Assembly: GCF_000717595.1 (NCBI RefSeq)
Contig: NZ_JNZO01000025.1
Span: 62,001-126,000 of the forward strand
Direction: 5' to 3'
Origin: Streptomyces flavochromogenes
Lineage (GTDB): Bacteria; Actinomycetota; Actinomycetes; Streptomycetales; Streptomycetaceae
Length of the DNA: 64,000 bases
The position numbers were made by a program, and so were the translations under genes. The notes under the pieces are model-generated. The model saw only the letters and a program-made list of their open reading frames with translations. It ran no database searches and was not told the DNA's origin. Shown piece by piece: positions 37,556 through 45,976 of the stretch. Within the stretch, counting starts at the first letter, position 1, and the number at the start of each line of letters is the position of its first letter.

Positions 37556-39001
37556 ATGGGATCCACCTCCGCTCAGACCAATGAGGGCCTTGGCCGTCGC
37601 GATCTGATCAAGCGTTCCGCCGCGATCGGCCTGATTTCGGTGCCGACCATGGGCTTCCTCTCCGCCTGCGCGAGCAGCAGCGGCGACGGAAACGCGAAGG
37701 TCGAGAAGGGTACGAAGTCCGACAAGAACCCGCTCGGGGTGAACGAGTCGGCACCGCTTGATTTCGTCCTCTTCGACGGCGGATTCGGACAGCAGTACGC
37801 CAAGGACGCGATCAAGGTCTACGAGACGAATTACCCCAAGGCCAAGGTCAAGTTCACGCCCACCCAGAAGATCACCACGGAGCTCCAGCCGCGCTTCAAC
37901 GGCGGCAACCCGCCGGACCTCATCGACAACTCCGGCGCCGAGCAGATGGACATGGGCGTCCTCGTCGGCCAGAAGCAGCTGGCCGACCTCACCGCGCTCC
38001 TGGACTCGGCCTCCGTCGACGACCCGAACAAGAAGGTCCGCGACACCCTGCGGCCCGGCATCGTCGAGATGGGCCAGTTCGACGGCGCCCCGGTCTGGAT
38101 CCTCTACTACGCCTACACCGTCTACGGCGTCTGGTACTCGCAGAAGCTCCTCGACTCGCTCGACGCGAAGTACCCCGAGACCTGGGACGAGATGCTGGCC
38201 GTCTGCGAGAAGGCCAAGAAGAAGGGCATCGCGGGCTGGACGTACGCGGGCAAGCACCCGTACTACCTGCCCTTCTCGCTCTACCCGATGATCGGCAAGG
38301 TCGGCGGCCGCGAGGTCCTGGACGCCATCGACAACCTGGAGCCGAAGGCCTGGGAGCACCCTGCGGTCAAGGCGTGTTTCGAGGCCTACTACGAGCTCGT
38401 CCAGAAGGGCTACATCCTCAAGGGCACCCCCGGCCTCGACCACATCCAGTCGCAGACCGCCTGGACCGAGGGCAAGGCGCTGTTCATCCCGAACGGCTCC
38501 TGGGTCGAGAACGAGGCGGCGAAGACCATGCCGGCCGACTTCGACCTTGCCGTCTCGGCCCCGAGCGGCATCGACGCCTCCGACAAGATGCCCTTCGGCA
38601 CCATGTGGGCGTCCGGTGGCGAGCCGTTCATCGTCCCGGCCAAGGCGGCCAACCCCGAGGGCGGCATGGAGCAGCTGCGCATCATGCTCAGCGAGGCCTC
38701 GTCCAAGAACTTCACGCAGTCCGTGAAGTCCCTCTCCGCGTTCAACGGCGGCACCGACGGCATCGAGCTGACGCCGGGCCTCAAGTCCGGTGTCGCGGCC
38801 CTGGAGAAGGCCGGCCAGAACGTCGTCAACCCGCGCCTCCAGGACTGGTACGTCGCCCTCCAGAAGGAGAAGATCGGTGTCGCGGGCATCGGCGAGATGA
38901 TGGCCGGCCGCGCGACCCCGGCCGAGACGATCAAGAAGATCCAGAAGTTCGCCGACGAGGCGGCCAAGGACTCCTCGATCAAGCACTACAAGCACCAGTG
39001 A
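37556..39001 (+). CDS. ngcE: N-acetylglucosamine/chitobiose ABC transporter, binding lipoprotein
   Basis: 481 residues. The N-terminus combines a twin-arginine-like RRDLIKR with a lipobox LSAC (Cys38), so it is a lipoprotein on the outer face of the membrane. The body is a family-1 extracellular solute-binding protein. Gene order with ngcF, ngcG and rok7B7 matches NgcEFG, the PTS-independent importer of N-acetylglucosamine and N,N'-diacetylchitobiose. ATG 37556 follows GGCGAGGAC; a TTG two codons earlier is an alternative. A dre-like site upstream suggests DasR control. Confidence 0.9.
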   Translation: MGSTSAQTNEGLGRRDLIKRSAAIGLISVPTMGFLSACASSSGDGNAKVEKGTKSDKNPLGVNESAPLDFVLFDGGFGQQYAKDAIKVYETNYPKAKVKFTPTQKITTELQPRFNGGNPPDLIDNSGAEQMDMGVLVGQKQLADLTALLDSASVDDPNKKVRDTLRPGIVEMGQFDGAPVWILYYAYTVYGVWYSQKLLDSLDAKYPETWDEMLAVCEKAKKKGIAGWTYAGKHPYYLPFSLYPMIGKVGGREVLDAIDNLEPKAWEHPAVKACFEAYYELVQKGYILKGTPGLDHIQSQTAWTEGKALFIPNGSWVENEAAKTMPADFDLAVSAPSGIDASDKMPFGTMWASGGEPFIVPAKAANPEGGMEQLRIMLSEASSKNFTQSVKSLSAFNGGTDGIELTPGLKSGVAALEKAGQNVVNPRLQDWYVALQKEKIGVAGIGEMMAGRATPAETIKKIQKFADEAAKDSSIKHYKHQ

Positions 39002-39101
39002 GCAGTGCCGGGGCCCCTTCCCGCCGACCGGGAGCGGGCCCCGGCCCCTTCGCGCGCGGCACCCGCGGCGCGCCTCCGCGGGAAGATCGGGGTCGGTAGG
39101 A

Positions 39102-40031
39102 ATGCAGCACGGCAAGTACCGTTTCATCGTGGGGTTCCTGGCGGCACCCCTCGCGCTCTACGCGCTCTTCGTCATCTGGCCGTTCATCCAGTCCATCTAC
39201 TACTCGCTCACGGACTGGAGCGGACTGAGCCCCGAATTCGGCTTCGTCGGATTCGACAACTACAGCAGAATGCTGGACGACGAGATCTTCTGGAAATCGC
39301 TCCAGCACAGTCTGACCCTCGCGGTGGTGCTGCCGCTGGTGACCGTCGGACTCGCGCTGTTCTTCGCGTTCATGCTCAATGTCGGCGGTCGGCGCCGCCG
39401 TGGAGCGGCCATCGCCGGTGTGCGCGGATCAGCCTTCTACAAGATCGTGTACTTCTTCCCGCAGGTGCTGTCGATCGCCATCGTCGCGCTGCTCTTCCAG
39501 TTCGCCTACAACCCGAATAGCGGAGCCATCAATTCCGCTCTGAAGCTCGTGGGCCTCGGCAGTATTCAGCCGGACTGGCTGGGCGATCCGAAACTCGCCC
39601 TCATCTGTGTGATGGCGGTTCTCGTCTGGTCCACGGTCGGCTTCTTCGTCGTCCTCTTCTCGGCCGGCATGGCGTCCATTCCGAGGGACTTCTACGAGGC
39701 CGCGCTGCTCGACGGCGCCAACCGCTTCACGACCTTCTTCAAGATCACCCTGCCGCTGCTCTGGGACACCGTGCAGTCCGGCTGGATCTACATGGGCATC
39801 CTCGCACTCGGCGCGGAGTCCTTCGCCGTCGTCCAGATCATGACCGTCGGCCCCAACGGCGGCGGGCCCGACTACTCCACCGTCGTCCTTCCGCTGTACG
39901 TGTACCAGAAGGCGTTCCGGGACGGTCAGGCCGCCTACGCAACGACCATCGGTGTCGCGCTCCTTCTCGTCACCCTGGCCTTCGCGGCCATCGTGATGAA
40001 GCTGGGCCGGCGCGAGCGGCTGGAGTTCTGA
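39102..40031 (+). CDS. ngcF: N-acetylglucosamine/chitobiose ABC transporter permease
   Basis: 309 residues with six predicted membrane helices. The EAA loop EAALLDGANRFTTFFKITLPLL (about 205-226) is the contact site for the ATPase. It is the MalF-like partner of NgcG. The gene follows ngcE by 100 nt and overlaps ngcG by one base (TGATG). No ATPase gene is present in this operon; in Streptomyces the shared ATPase MsiK, encoded elsewhere, usually drives such importers. Confidence 0.9.
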   Translation: MQHGKYRFIVGFLAAPLALYALFVIWPFIQSIYYSLTDWSGLSPEFGFVGFDNYSRMLDDEIFWKSLQHSLTLAVVLPLVTVGLALFFAFMLNVGGRRRRGAAIAGVRGSAFYKIVYFFPQVLSIAIVALLFQFAYNPNSGAINSALKLVGLGSIQPDWLGDPKLALICVMAVLVWSTVGFFVVLFSAGMASIPRDFYEAALLDGANRFTTFFKITLPLLWDTVQSGWIYMGILALGAESFAVVQIMTVGPNGGGPDYSTVVLPLYVYQKAFRDGQAAYATTIGVALLLVTLAFAAIVMKLGRRERLEF

Positions 40032-40969
40032 TGAAGACGACCGACACTGCCACCCCCGGCGTCGAGACCCCCGGCCCCTCGGGGGGCTCGGGGCCCGTGG
40101 TGACCAAGACGGCGCCGCCCGCGCCCCGCAAGGAGTCCAAGAGCGAGGGCGCGGTCCTCAACGTCTTCTCGCACGGCGTCCTGATCATCTGGGCGATCAT
40201 GGTCGTCATGCCGCTGCTCTGGGCGGTCATGACCTCGTTCAAGACCGACCGGGCGATCTTCACCTCCCCGTGGTCGCTGCCCGACAGCCTGCACTTCGAG
40301 AACTGGTCGCGCGCCTGGTCCCAGGCGCACATGAGCGACTACTTCATGAACACGATCGTGGTCGTCGGCGGCTCGCTCATCGGCACGCTGCTCTTCGGCT
40401 CGATGGCGGCGTACGTGCTGGCCCGCTTCGACTTCCCCGGGAACCGCTTCATCTACTTCCTCTTCATCGGAGGGATGAGCTTCCCGATCATCCTGGCGCT
40501 CGTGCCGCTCTTCTACGTGATGCAGAACATGGCCCTGCTCAACACCCCGCACGGCCTGATCCTCGTCTACATCGCGTACTCGCTGCCCTTCACCGTCTTC
40601 TTCCTCACGGCCTTCTTCCGCACGCTGCCGACCTCGGTGGCGGAGGCGGCCTTCGTGGACGGCGCGTCGCACACCAGGACCTTCTTCCAGGTGATGCTGC
40701 CGATGGCGAAGCCGGGCCTCATCAGCGTCGGCATCTTCAACTTCCTCGGCCAGTGGAACCAGTACCTGCTGCCCACGGTGCTCAACACCGAGCAGGACCA
40801 GAAGGTGCTCTCCCAAGGCCTGGTCCAGCTCGCCACGAGCCAGGGCTACAAGGGCGACTGGTCAGGCCTTTTCGCCGGTCTGGTGATGGCGATGCTCCCG
40901 GTTCTAGCCGCGTACATCATCTTCCAGCGGCAGGTGGTCGCCGGTCTGACCGCCGGCGCCGTGAAGTAA
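40031..40969 (+). CDS. ngcG: N-acetylglucosamine/chitobiose ABC transporter permease
   Basis: 312 residues: a 40-residue Pro/Thr-rich cytoplasmic start, then six membrane helices. The EAA loop is EAAFVDGASHTRTFFQVMLPMAKPG. It pairs with NgcF to form the channel. Translation is probably coupled because its ATG shares a base with the ngcF stop. A strong hairpin follows the gene and separates it from rok7B7. Confidence 0.9.
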   Translation: MKTTDTATPGVETPGPSGGSGPVVTKTAPPAPRKESKSEGAVLNVFSHGVLIIWAIMVVMPLLWAVMTSFKTDRAIFTSPWSLPDSLHFENWSRAWSQAHMSDYFMNTIVVVGGSLIGTLLFGSMAAYVLARFDFPGNRFIYFLFIGGMSFPIILALVPLFYVMQNMALLNTPHGLILVYIAYSLPFTVFFLTAFFRTLPTSVAEAAFVDGASHTRTFFQVMLPMAKPGLISVGIFNFLGQWNQYLLPTVLNTEQDQKVLSQGLVQLATSQGYKGDWSGLFAGLVMAMLPVLAAYIIFQRQVVAGLTAGAVK

Positions 40970-40987
40970 CCGGACCCGCTGCCTCCA

Positions 40988-41017
40988 GGGCCCCCGGCGC
41001 ACCCGCGCCGGGGGCCC
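40988..41017 (+). terminator. Terminator after ngcEFG
   Basis: A perfect 13-bp stem (GGGCCCCCGGCGC and complement) with loop ACCC, 18 nt after the ngcG stop. Confidence 0.85.
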
Positions 41018-41096
41018 CGCGCGTCATGTGACACAGACCCTCCGCACCTCAAGGTCTTGACGGGGAGCAAGCCGAAAGCGTCCCCTTAGAGTTCAC

Positions 41097-42341
41097 ATGT
41101 TGGAGAAAACGGTGGGAGTGAGTGAGTCGATGGAGACTCCGGGATCGCAGACGTCTCTGCACAGGGCCAATCTCGAACGGGTCGTCCGGGCGGTGCGCAT
41201 GGCCGGCTCGCTCACCCAGGCGGAGATCGCCCGGGCGACGGGACTGTCCGCCGCGACGGTCTCCAACATCGTCCGGGAGCTGAAGGACGGCGGCACCGTC
41301 GACGTCACGCCCACCTCGGCGGGCGGCCGCCGGGCCCGCAGCGTCTCGCTCTCCGGTGACGCCGGCATCGTGATCGGCGTGGACTTCGGCCACACCCACC
41401 TCCGGGTCGCCGTCGGCAACCTCGCCCACCAGGTGCTCGCCGAGGAGGCCGAGCCGCTCGACGTGGACGCCTCCGCCGCCGAGGGCTTCGACCGGGCGGA
41501 ACAGCTGGTCAAGCGGCTGATCCTGGCCACCGGGATCGGCCCGGACAAGGTGATCGGCGTCGGGCTCGGCGTCCCCGGCCCCATCGACGTCTCCTCCGGG
41601 ACCCTCGGCTCGACCTCGATCCTGCCGGGCTGGAGCGGGATCAACCCCGCCGAGGAGCTCTCCGGCCGCCTGGGCGTCCCCGTGCACGTCGACAACGACG
41701 CCAACCTCGGGGCGCTCGGCGAACTGGTCTGGGGCAGCGGGCGGGGCGTCAAGGACCTGGCGTACATCAAGGTGGCGAGCGGCGTCGGCGCCGGCCTCGT
41801 CATCGACGGGCGGGTCTACCGGGGCCCCGGCGGCACCGCGGGCGAGATCGGGCACATCACGCTCGACGAGTCGGGCCCGGTCTGCCGCTGCGGCAACCGC
41901 GGCTGCCTGGAGACCTTCACGGCCGCCCGGTACGTCCTGCCGCTGCTCCAGCCCAGCCACGGCCCCGATCTGACCATGGAACGCGTCGTCCAGCTGGCCC
42001 GCGAGGGCGACCCCGGCTGCCGTCGGGTGATCGCCGACGTCGGGCGGCACATCGGCAGCGGTGTCGCCAACCTCTGCAATCTTCTGAATCCGAGCCGGGT
42101 GGTGCTCGGCGGCGACCTGGCAGAGGCCGGGGAGCTGGTCCTGGCGCCCATCAGGGACTCCGTCTCGCGGTATGCGATCCCCAGCGCCGCCCGGCAGCTC
42201 TCGCTGGCTCAGGGGGCCCTGGGAGGCCGCGCGGAAGTGCTCGGTGCCCTGGCCCTCGTACTGAGTGAAATGGGCGATTCGACCCTGTTGGAGAGTGCCC
42301 TTCCGACGGCCGCTCCGGCCTCACGCCTTGCGTTCACTTAG
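41097..42341 (+). CDS. rok7B7: ROK-family transcriptional regulator
   Basis: Up to 414 residues. An N-terminal winged HTH (LTQAEIARATGLSAATVSNIVREL, about 39-61) precedes a ROK sugar-kinase-like domain with the zinc motif CRCGNRGCLE (about 263-272) and DNDANLGALGE. Lying between ngcEFG and xylFGH, it matches Rok7B7 of S. coelicolor, a pleiotropic regulator tied to xylose use, carbon control and antibiotic production. Start choice is uncertain: ATG 41097 has no Shine-Dalgarno, while GTG 41118 and ATG 41130 lie after GGTGGGAG. Likely target: the xyl genes just downstream. Confidence 0.88.
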   Translation: MLEKTVGVSESMETPGSQTSLHRANLERVVRAVRMAGSLTQAEIARATGLSAATVSNIVRELKDGGTVDVTPTSAGGRRARSVSLSGDAGIVIGVDFGHTHLRVAVGNLAHQVLAEEAEPLDVDASAAEGFDRAEQLVKRLILATGIGPDKVIGVGLGVPGPIDVSSGTLGSTSILPGWSGINPAEELSGRLGVPVHVDNDANLGALGELVWGSGRGVKDLAYIKVASGVGAGLVIDGRVYRGPGGTAGEIGHITLDESGPVCRCGNRGCLETFTAARYVLPLLQPSHGPDLTMERVVQLAREGDPGCRRVIADVGRHIGSGVANLCNLLNPSRVVLGGDLAEAGELVLAPIRDSVSRYAIPSAARQLSLAQGALGGRAEVLGALALVLSEMGDSTLLESALPTAAPASRLAFT

Positions 42342-42342
42342 A

Positions 42343-42371
42343 TAACGAACACCACCGTTGTCATCTCGTTA
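42343..42371 (+). promoter_or_regulatory. Inverted repeat between rok7B7 and xylF
   Basis: TAACGA (42343-42348) and TCGTTA (42366-42371) are perfect arms separated by 17 bp, in a locally AT-rich stretch. A candidate ROK-protein operator for xylFGH. TTGACG and TTGACT boxes lie 10-40 bp downstream. Confidence 0.4.
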
Positions 42372-42462
42372 AGGATTTACTTCTTGACGTCGGTGTGACG
42401 GCCGAGTTGACTTCGTGCCACCTCGGCCGCAACGTCGCGGCCTCGTCAGGGAGGCAACCCCA

Positions 42463-43305
42463 ATGAACGCAGTGACGCGTCGCGCCGTCATAGCCACGGC
42501 CGCGGTGTCGATGGCCCTCTCGCTCGCCGCCTGTGGCCAGGCCGGCGGCGACGACAGCGGTGACAAGGGCAGCTCGACCAAGATCGGCCTGCTCCTTCCC
42601 GAGAACAAGACCTCGCGCTACGAGGCTCTGGACAAGCCCCAGTTCGAGAAGGCCGTCAAGGCCGCGTGCGGCGACTGCGAGGTCGTGTACAACAACGCGG
42701 TCTCCGACGTCGTCAAGCAGAAGCAGCAGTTCGACCAGCTGATCGCCGACGGCATCAAGGTCATCGCGCTCGACCCGGTCGACGCGACCAAGGCCGAGGG
42801 CTGGGTCACCGAGGCCAAGGCCAAGGGCGTCAAGGTCGTCGCGTACGACCGCGCCGTCAAGGGCGCCGACGCCTACGTCAGCCACGACAACAACAAGGTC
42901 GGCGAGCTCCAGGGCCAGGCGCTCCTCGCCGCCCTCGGCGCCAAGGCCGCCTCCGCCAACGTCGTGATGATCAACGGCGACGAGAAGGACCCGAACGCCG
43001 GTCTCTTCAAGAAGGGCGCCCACACCGCCCTCGACGGCAAGGTCGGCAAGATCGCCTACGAGGCGTCCGGCGAGTGGGACCCGAAGATCGCCGGCGAGAA
43101 GATGTCCGCCGCGATCTCCCTGCTCCAGGGCAAGGACCTCGGCGCCCAGGGTGCGACCGACGGTGTGCCGTCGACCCTGTTCCCGCCGGTCGTCGTCGAC
43201 AAGACGAACATCCAGACCACGGTGATCCAGGACGGCATCTACAAGGCCGCCGACCTCTGCACCTCGGACCTGGCCGCCAAGTGCACGGAACTGGGCATCA
43301 AGTAG
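42463..43305 (+). CDS. xylF: Xylose-type ABC transporter binding lipoprotein with a large internal gap
   Basis: 280 residues. Lipobox LAAC (Cys24) and a clear XylF N-lobe: KIGLLLPENKTSRYEAL, VIALDPVDATKAEGWV, VVAYDRAV and YVSHDNNKVGELQG. GGGAGG precedes ATG 42463. Aligned from memory to E. coli XylF (330 residues), about 70 residues are missing after EKMSAAIS (about residue 219): the segment with the ASNDA and GQDAD sugar-binding residues and the following helices. The sequence resumes with LLQGKDLGA and a normal C-terminus. The loss is in frame. A protein without this part of the C-lobe should not bind xylose normally, so the gene may be non-functional or altered. Confidence 0.85.
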   Translation: MNAVTRRAVIATAAVSMALSLAACGQAGGDDSGDKGSSTKIGLLLPENKTSRYEALDKPQFEKAVKAACGDCEVVYNNAVSDVVKQKQQFDQLIADGIKVIALDPVDATKAEGWVTEAKAKGVKVVAYDRAVKGADAYVSHDNNKVGELQGQALLAALGAKAASANVVMINGDEKDPNAGLFKKGAHTALDGKVGKIAYEASGEWDPKIAGEKMSAAISLLQGKDLGAQGATDGVPSTLFPPVVVDKTNIQTTVIQDGIYKAADLCTSDLAAKCTELGIK

Positions 43306-43320
43306 TCCCTGAGCCGAGCC

Positions 43321-43344
43321 CGCCGGGCCCCCGAGGGCCCGGCG
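43321..43344 (+). terminator. Intergenic hairpin between xylF and xylG
   Basis: A perfect 10-bp stem (CGCCGGGCCC and complement) with loop CCGA lies 15 nt after xylF. No T-run follows, so it may be a partial terminator or mRNA stabiliser giving more binding protein than ATPase. The rest of the 315-bp gap to xylG has three degenerate copies of CCCCCGCCAGAGGGTGA around 43405-43450 and no gene. Confidence 0.55.
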
Positions 43345-43620
43345 TCACGGATCCCGACACCGGCCCGCGTACAGAGGCTGAAGCCCCGGACACGGGGTGA
43401 AGAGCCCCGCCGAGGGTGACACCCCCGCCAGAGGGTGAATCCCCCGCCGGACGCCCGGCGCCCGTCGACACGATCCGTCCCCCTGCCCGTCCGGCCCCCG
43501 GCCGACCCAGACCCCGCTGTCGGTCCGGGGGCCGGACGAGCTCAGCCCCCCCTCGAACTTTGGCGCTGCACCGGCGGCGCGACATGCCGCCGCCCGCAGG
43601 CGGCGAAGGAGTTGGTTCAC

Positions 43621-44406
43621 GTGTCCCAGACGCAGGCGCCCGTGCTGGCGTTGCGCGGGATCTTCAAGCGGTTCGGAGCGGTTCAGGTCCTCTCCGGTGT
43701 CGATCTCGAAGTCCACGCAGGAGAGGTCGTCGCGCTCGTCGGCGACAACGGAGCGGGTAAGTCCACGCTGGTCAAGACGATCGCCGGTGTACACCCGATC
43801 GACGAGGGCGTCATCGAGTGGGAGGGCGAGCAGGTCGAGATCCAGCGCCCGCACGACTCCCAGAACCTCGGTGTCGCGACCGTCTACCAGGACCTCGCGC
43901 TCTGCGACAACCTCGACGTCGTCGCCAACCTGTTCCTCGGCCGCGAGATCAAGAAGGGCGGCGTCCTCGACGAGGTCGCCATGGAGAAGCGGGCCAAGGA
44001 CCTGCTCTCCACGCTCTCGATCCGCATCCCCAGCGTCCGCATCCCCGTCGCCGCGCTCTCCGGCGGTCAGCGCCAGGTCGTCGCCATCGCGCGCGCCCTG
44101 GTCGGCGACCCCAAGATCGTGATCCTCGACGAGCCGACCGCCGCCCTCGGCGTCGAGCAGACCGCCCAGGTCCTCGACCTGGTCGAGCGGCTGCGCGAGC
44201 AGGGCCTCGGCGTCATCCTCATCAGCCACAACATGGCCGATGTGAAGGCCGTCGCCGACACCGTGGCCGTGCTCCGCCTGGGCCGCAACAACGGCACCTT
44301 CCCGGTGGCCACCACCACGCACGAAGAGATCATCGCCGCGATCACCGGTGCCACGGACAACGCCGTGACCCGCCGTCAGGCCCGCAACGCGGAGGTAGCG
44401 AAGTGA
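43621..44406 (+). CDS. xylG: Xylose-type ABC transporter ATPase
   Basis: 261 residues, a single ABC domain, unlike the double-domain XylG of E. coli. Walker A GDNGAGKST (about 41-49), Q-loop TVYQD, signature LSGGQRQ (about 143) and Walker B IVILDEPTAALG (about 164-175) are intact. GTG 43621 is set by AAGGAG about 9 nt upstream; a longer frame reading back to 43435 would not fit the family. The stop overlaps xylH by 4 nt. Confidence 0.92.
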   Translation: MSQTQAPVLALRGIFKRFGAVQVLSGVDLEVHAGEVVALVGDNGAGKSTLVKTIAGVHPIDEGVIEWEGEQVEIQRPHDSQNLGVATVYQDLALCDNLDVVANLFLGREIKKGGVLDEVAMEKRAKDLLSTLSIRIPSVRIPVAALSGGQRQVVAIARALVGDPKIVILDEPTAALGVEQTAQVLDLVERLREQGLGVILISHNMADVKAVADTVAVLRLGRNNGTFPVATTTHEEIIAAITGATDNAVTRRQARNAEVAK

Positions 44407-45722
44407 GCAACACCCCTCCCACCGCGAGCGAAGAGGCAGCGGTGCCCGAGCCCCGTACCCCCGACGAGACGACCCCGGTCAGCGAGGTCCCGGCCGCCGC
44501 CGCGATCCCCGCCGTCGACCCCCGCCTCCTCGTCCGCGAGCAGGGCTTCAAGGGTTACGTCGAGGAGTTCAAGCGCAAGATCCGCTCCGGTGAGATCGGC
44601 TCGCTGCCCGTCGTCGTCGGCCTGATCGTCATCGGCATCGTCTTCCAGGCGCTCACCGGCAACTTCATCACCTCGTACAACCTCGACCAGATCACGCTGT
44701 ACGCGGTCGGCCCCGGCATCATGGCCGTCGGCATCGTCTTCGTGCTGCTGCTCGGCGAGATCGACCTCGCCGTCGGCTCCGTGGCGGGTCTGGCCGGCTC
44801 GGTCTGGGGCGTCCTCGGCACCGACATGCCGGACGGCCTCGCGATCCTCCTCGGCATCCTCTCGGGCACCCTCCTCGGCGCCTTCCACGGTCTGGTCTTC
44901 GCCAAGATCGGCGTGCCCGCCTTCGTCGTCACTCTCGCGGGCTTCCTCGGCTGGGCCGGTCTCCAGACCTGGGTGATGGGGGACAAGTCCACGATCCCCA
45001 CCCCGATCGGCAGCTTCGTCGCCGACCTCACCAAGTACTACTTCTCCGACGTCGCCGCCGCCTACGGCCTCGCCGTGGCCGTCGTCGCCGCGTTCTACCT
45101 CGCCCAGCTGCGCGACTCCCGCCGCCGCAAGTCCGCCGAGCTGCCGCACCGCCCGCAGAGCGAGATCATCCTGCGCACCGCCGTCCTCGCGGTCCTGGTC
45201 CTCGTCGCCGCGTACGGCTTCAACCAGGAGCAGGGCCTGCCGCTCTCCCTGGTGATCTTCCTGGTCATCCTGCTCGTCACCGACTTCGTGCTGCGCCGCA
45301 CCACGTACGGCCGGCAGGTCTTCGCCGTCGGCGGCGGCATCGAGGCCGCCCGCCGCGCCGGTATCAACGTCTCGTGGATCCGGATCTCGGTGTTCATGAT
45401 CTCCGGCACGATGGGCGCGATCGGCGGTCTGTTCCTCGCCTCCGCGACCGGCGGCGCCGACCGCTCCCTCGGTGGCGGCAACCAGCTGATGATGTGCATC
45501 GCCGCGGCGGTCATCGGCGGTACGTCCCTGTTCGGCGGACGCGGCAAGGTCTGGTCGGCGCTCCTCGGCATCCTGGTCATCCAGTCGATCGTCCAGGGCC
45601 TCAACCAGATGAACCTGTCCTCGAACGCGATCCAGTACATGATCACCGGAGCGGTCCTGCTCATCGCCGTGATCATCGACTCGGTCTCCCGCAAGACGCA
45701 GAAGACGGCAGGACGCGCCTAG
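44403..45722 (+). CDS. xylH: Xylose-type ABC transporter permease
   Basis: 439 residues. A 60-residue cytoplasmic N-terminal tail is followed by about ten hydrophobic segments typical of the RbsC/XylH family; VLLLGEIDLAVGSVAG (about 115) and TTYGRQVFAVGGGIEAARRAGI (about 300) are family signatures. GTG 44403 overlaps the xylG stop (GTGA), indicating translational coupling. The gene ends before a 10-bp hairpin. Confidence 0.92.
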   Translation: MSNTPPTASEEAAVPEPRTPDETTPVSEVPAAAAIPAVDPRLLVREQGFKGYVEEFKRKIRSGEIGSLPVVVGLIVIGIVFQALTGNFITSYNLDQITLYAVGPGIMAVGIVFVLLLGEIDLAVGSVAGLAGSVWGVLGTDMPDGLAILLGILSGTLLGAFHGLVFAKIGVPAFVVTLAGFLGWAGLQTWVMGDKSTIPTPIGSFVADLTKYYFSDVAAAYGLAVAVVAAFYLAQLRDSRRRKSAELPHRPQSEIILRTAVLAVLVLVAAYGFNQEQGLPLSLVIFLVILLVTDFVLRRTTYGRQVFAVGGGIEAARRAGINVSWIRISVFMISGTMGAIGGLFLASATGGADRSLGGGNQLMMCIAAAVIGGTSLFGGRGKVWSALLGILVIQSIVQGLNQMNLSSNAIQYMITGAVLLIAVIIDSVSRKTQKTAGRA

Positions 45723-45757
45723 GGACCCCGTCCCGCGCGCGTAACGCTCGCCACACC

Positions 45758-45785
45758 GCCCGGCGCCGTGAAACCGGCGCCGGGC
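45758..45785 (+). terminator. Terminator after xylH
   Basis: A perfect 10-bp stem GCCCGGCGCC/GGCGCCGGGC with an 8-nt loop, 36 nt after the stop. Confidence 0.75.
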
Positions 45786-45976
45786 ACTGCTGCGTCCGGA
45801 GCAGTACCCCGATCCGCGGGGAGCCGTACGGATCAGCGTTCAGAGCCGTACAGATCAGCGACATGTAGGCCGTGGGGGTGACGCGTCACCCCCCGGCCCG
45901 ATGCCCACGATCCAAGACGGAACATTAGACTCGACAAATCGGCAAGCTCGACCAGCTCAAACGCAAGGAGGCACGG

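Noticed and set aside
40031..40969. Missing ATPase in ngcEFG as a defect
   Set aside because: Streptomyces sugar importers of this type normally share the ATPase MsiK encoded elsewhere, so absence is expected.
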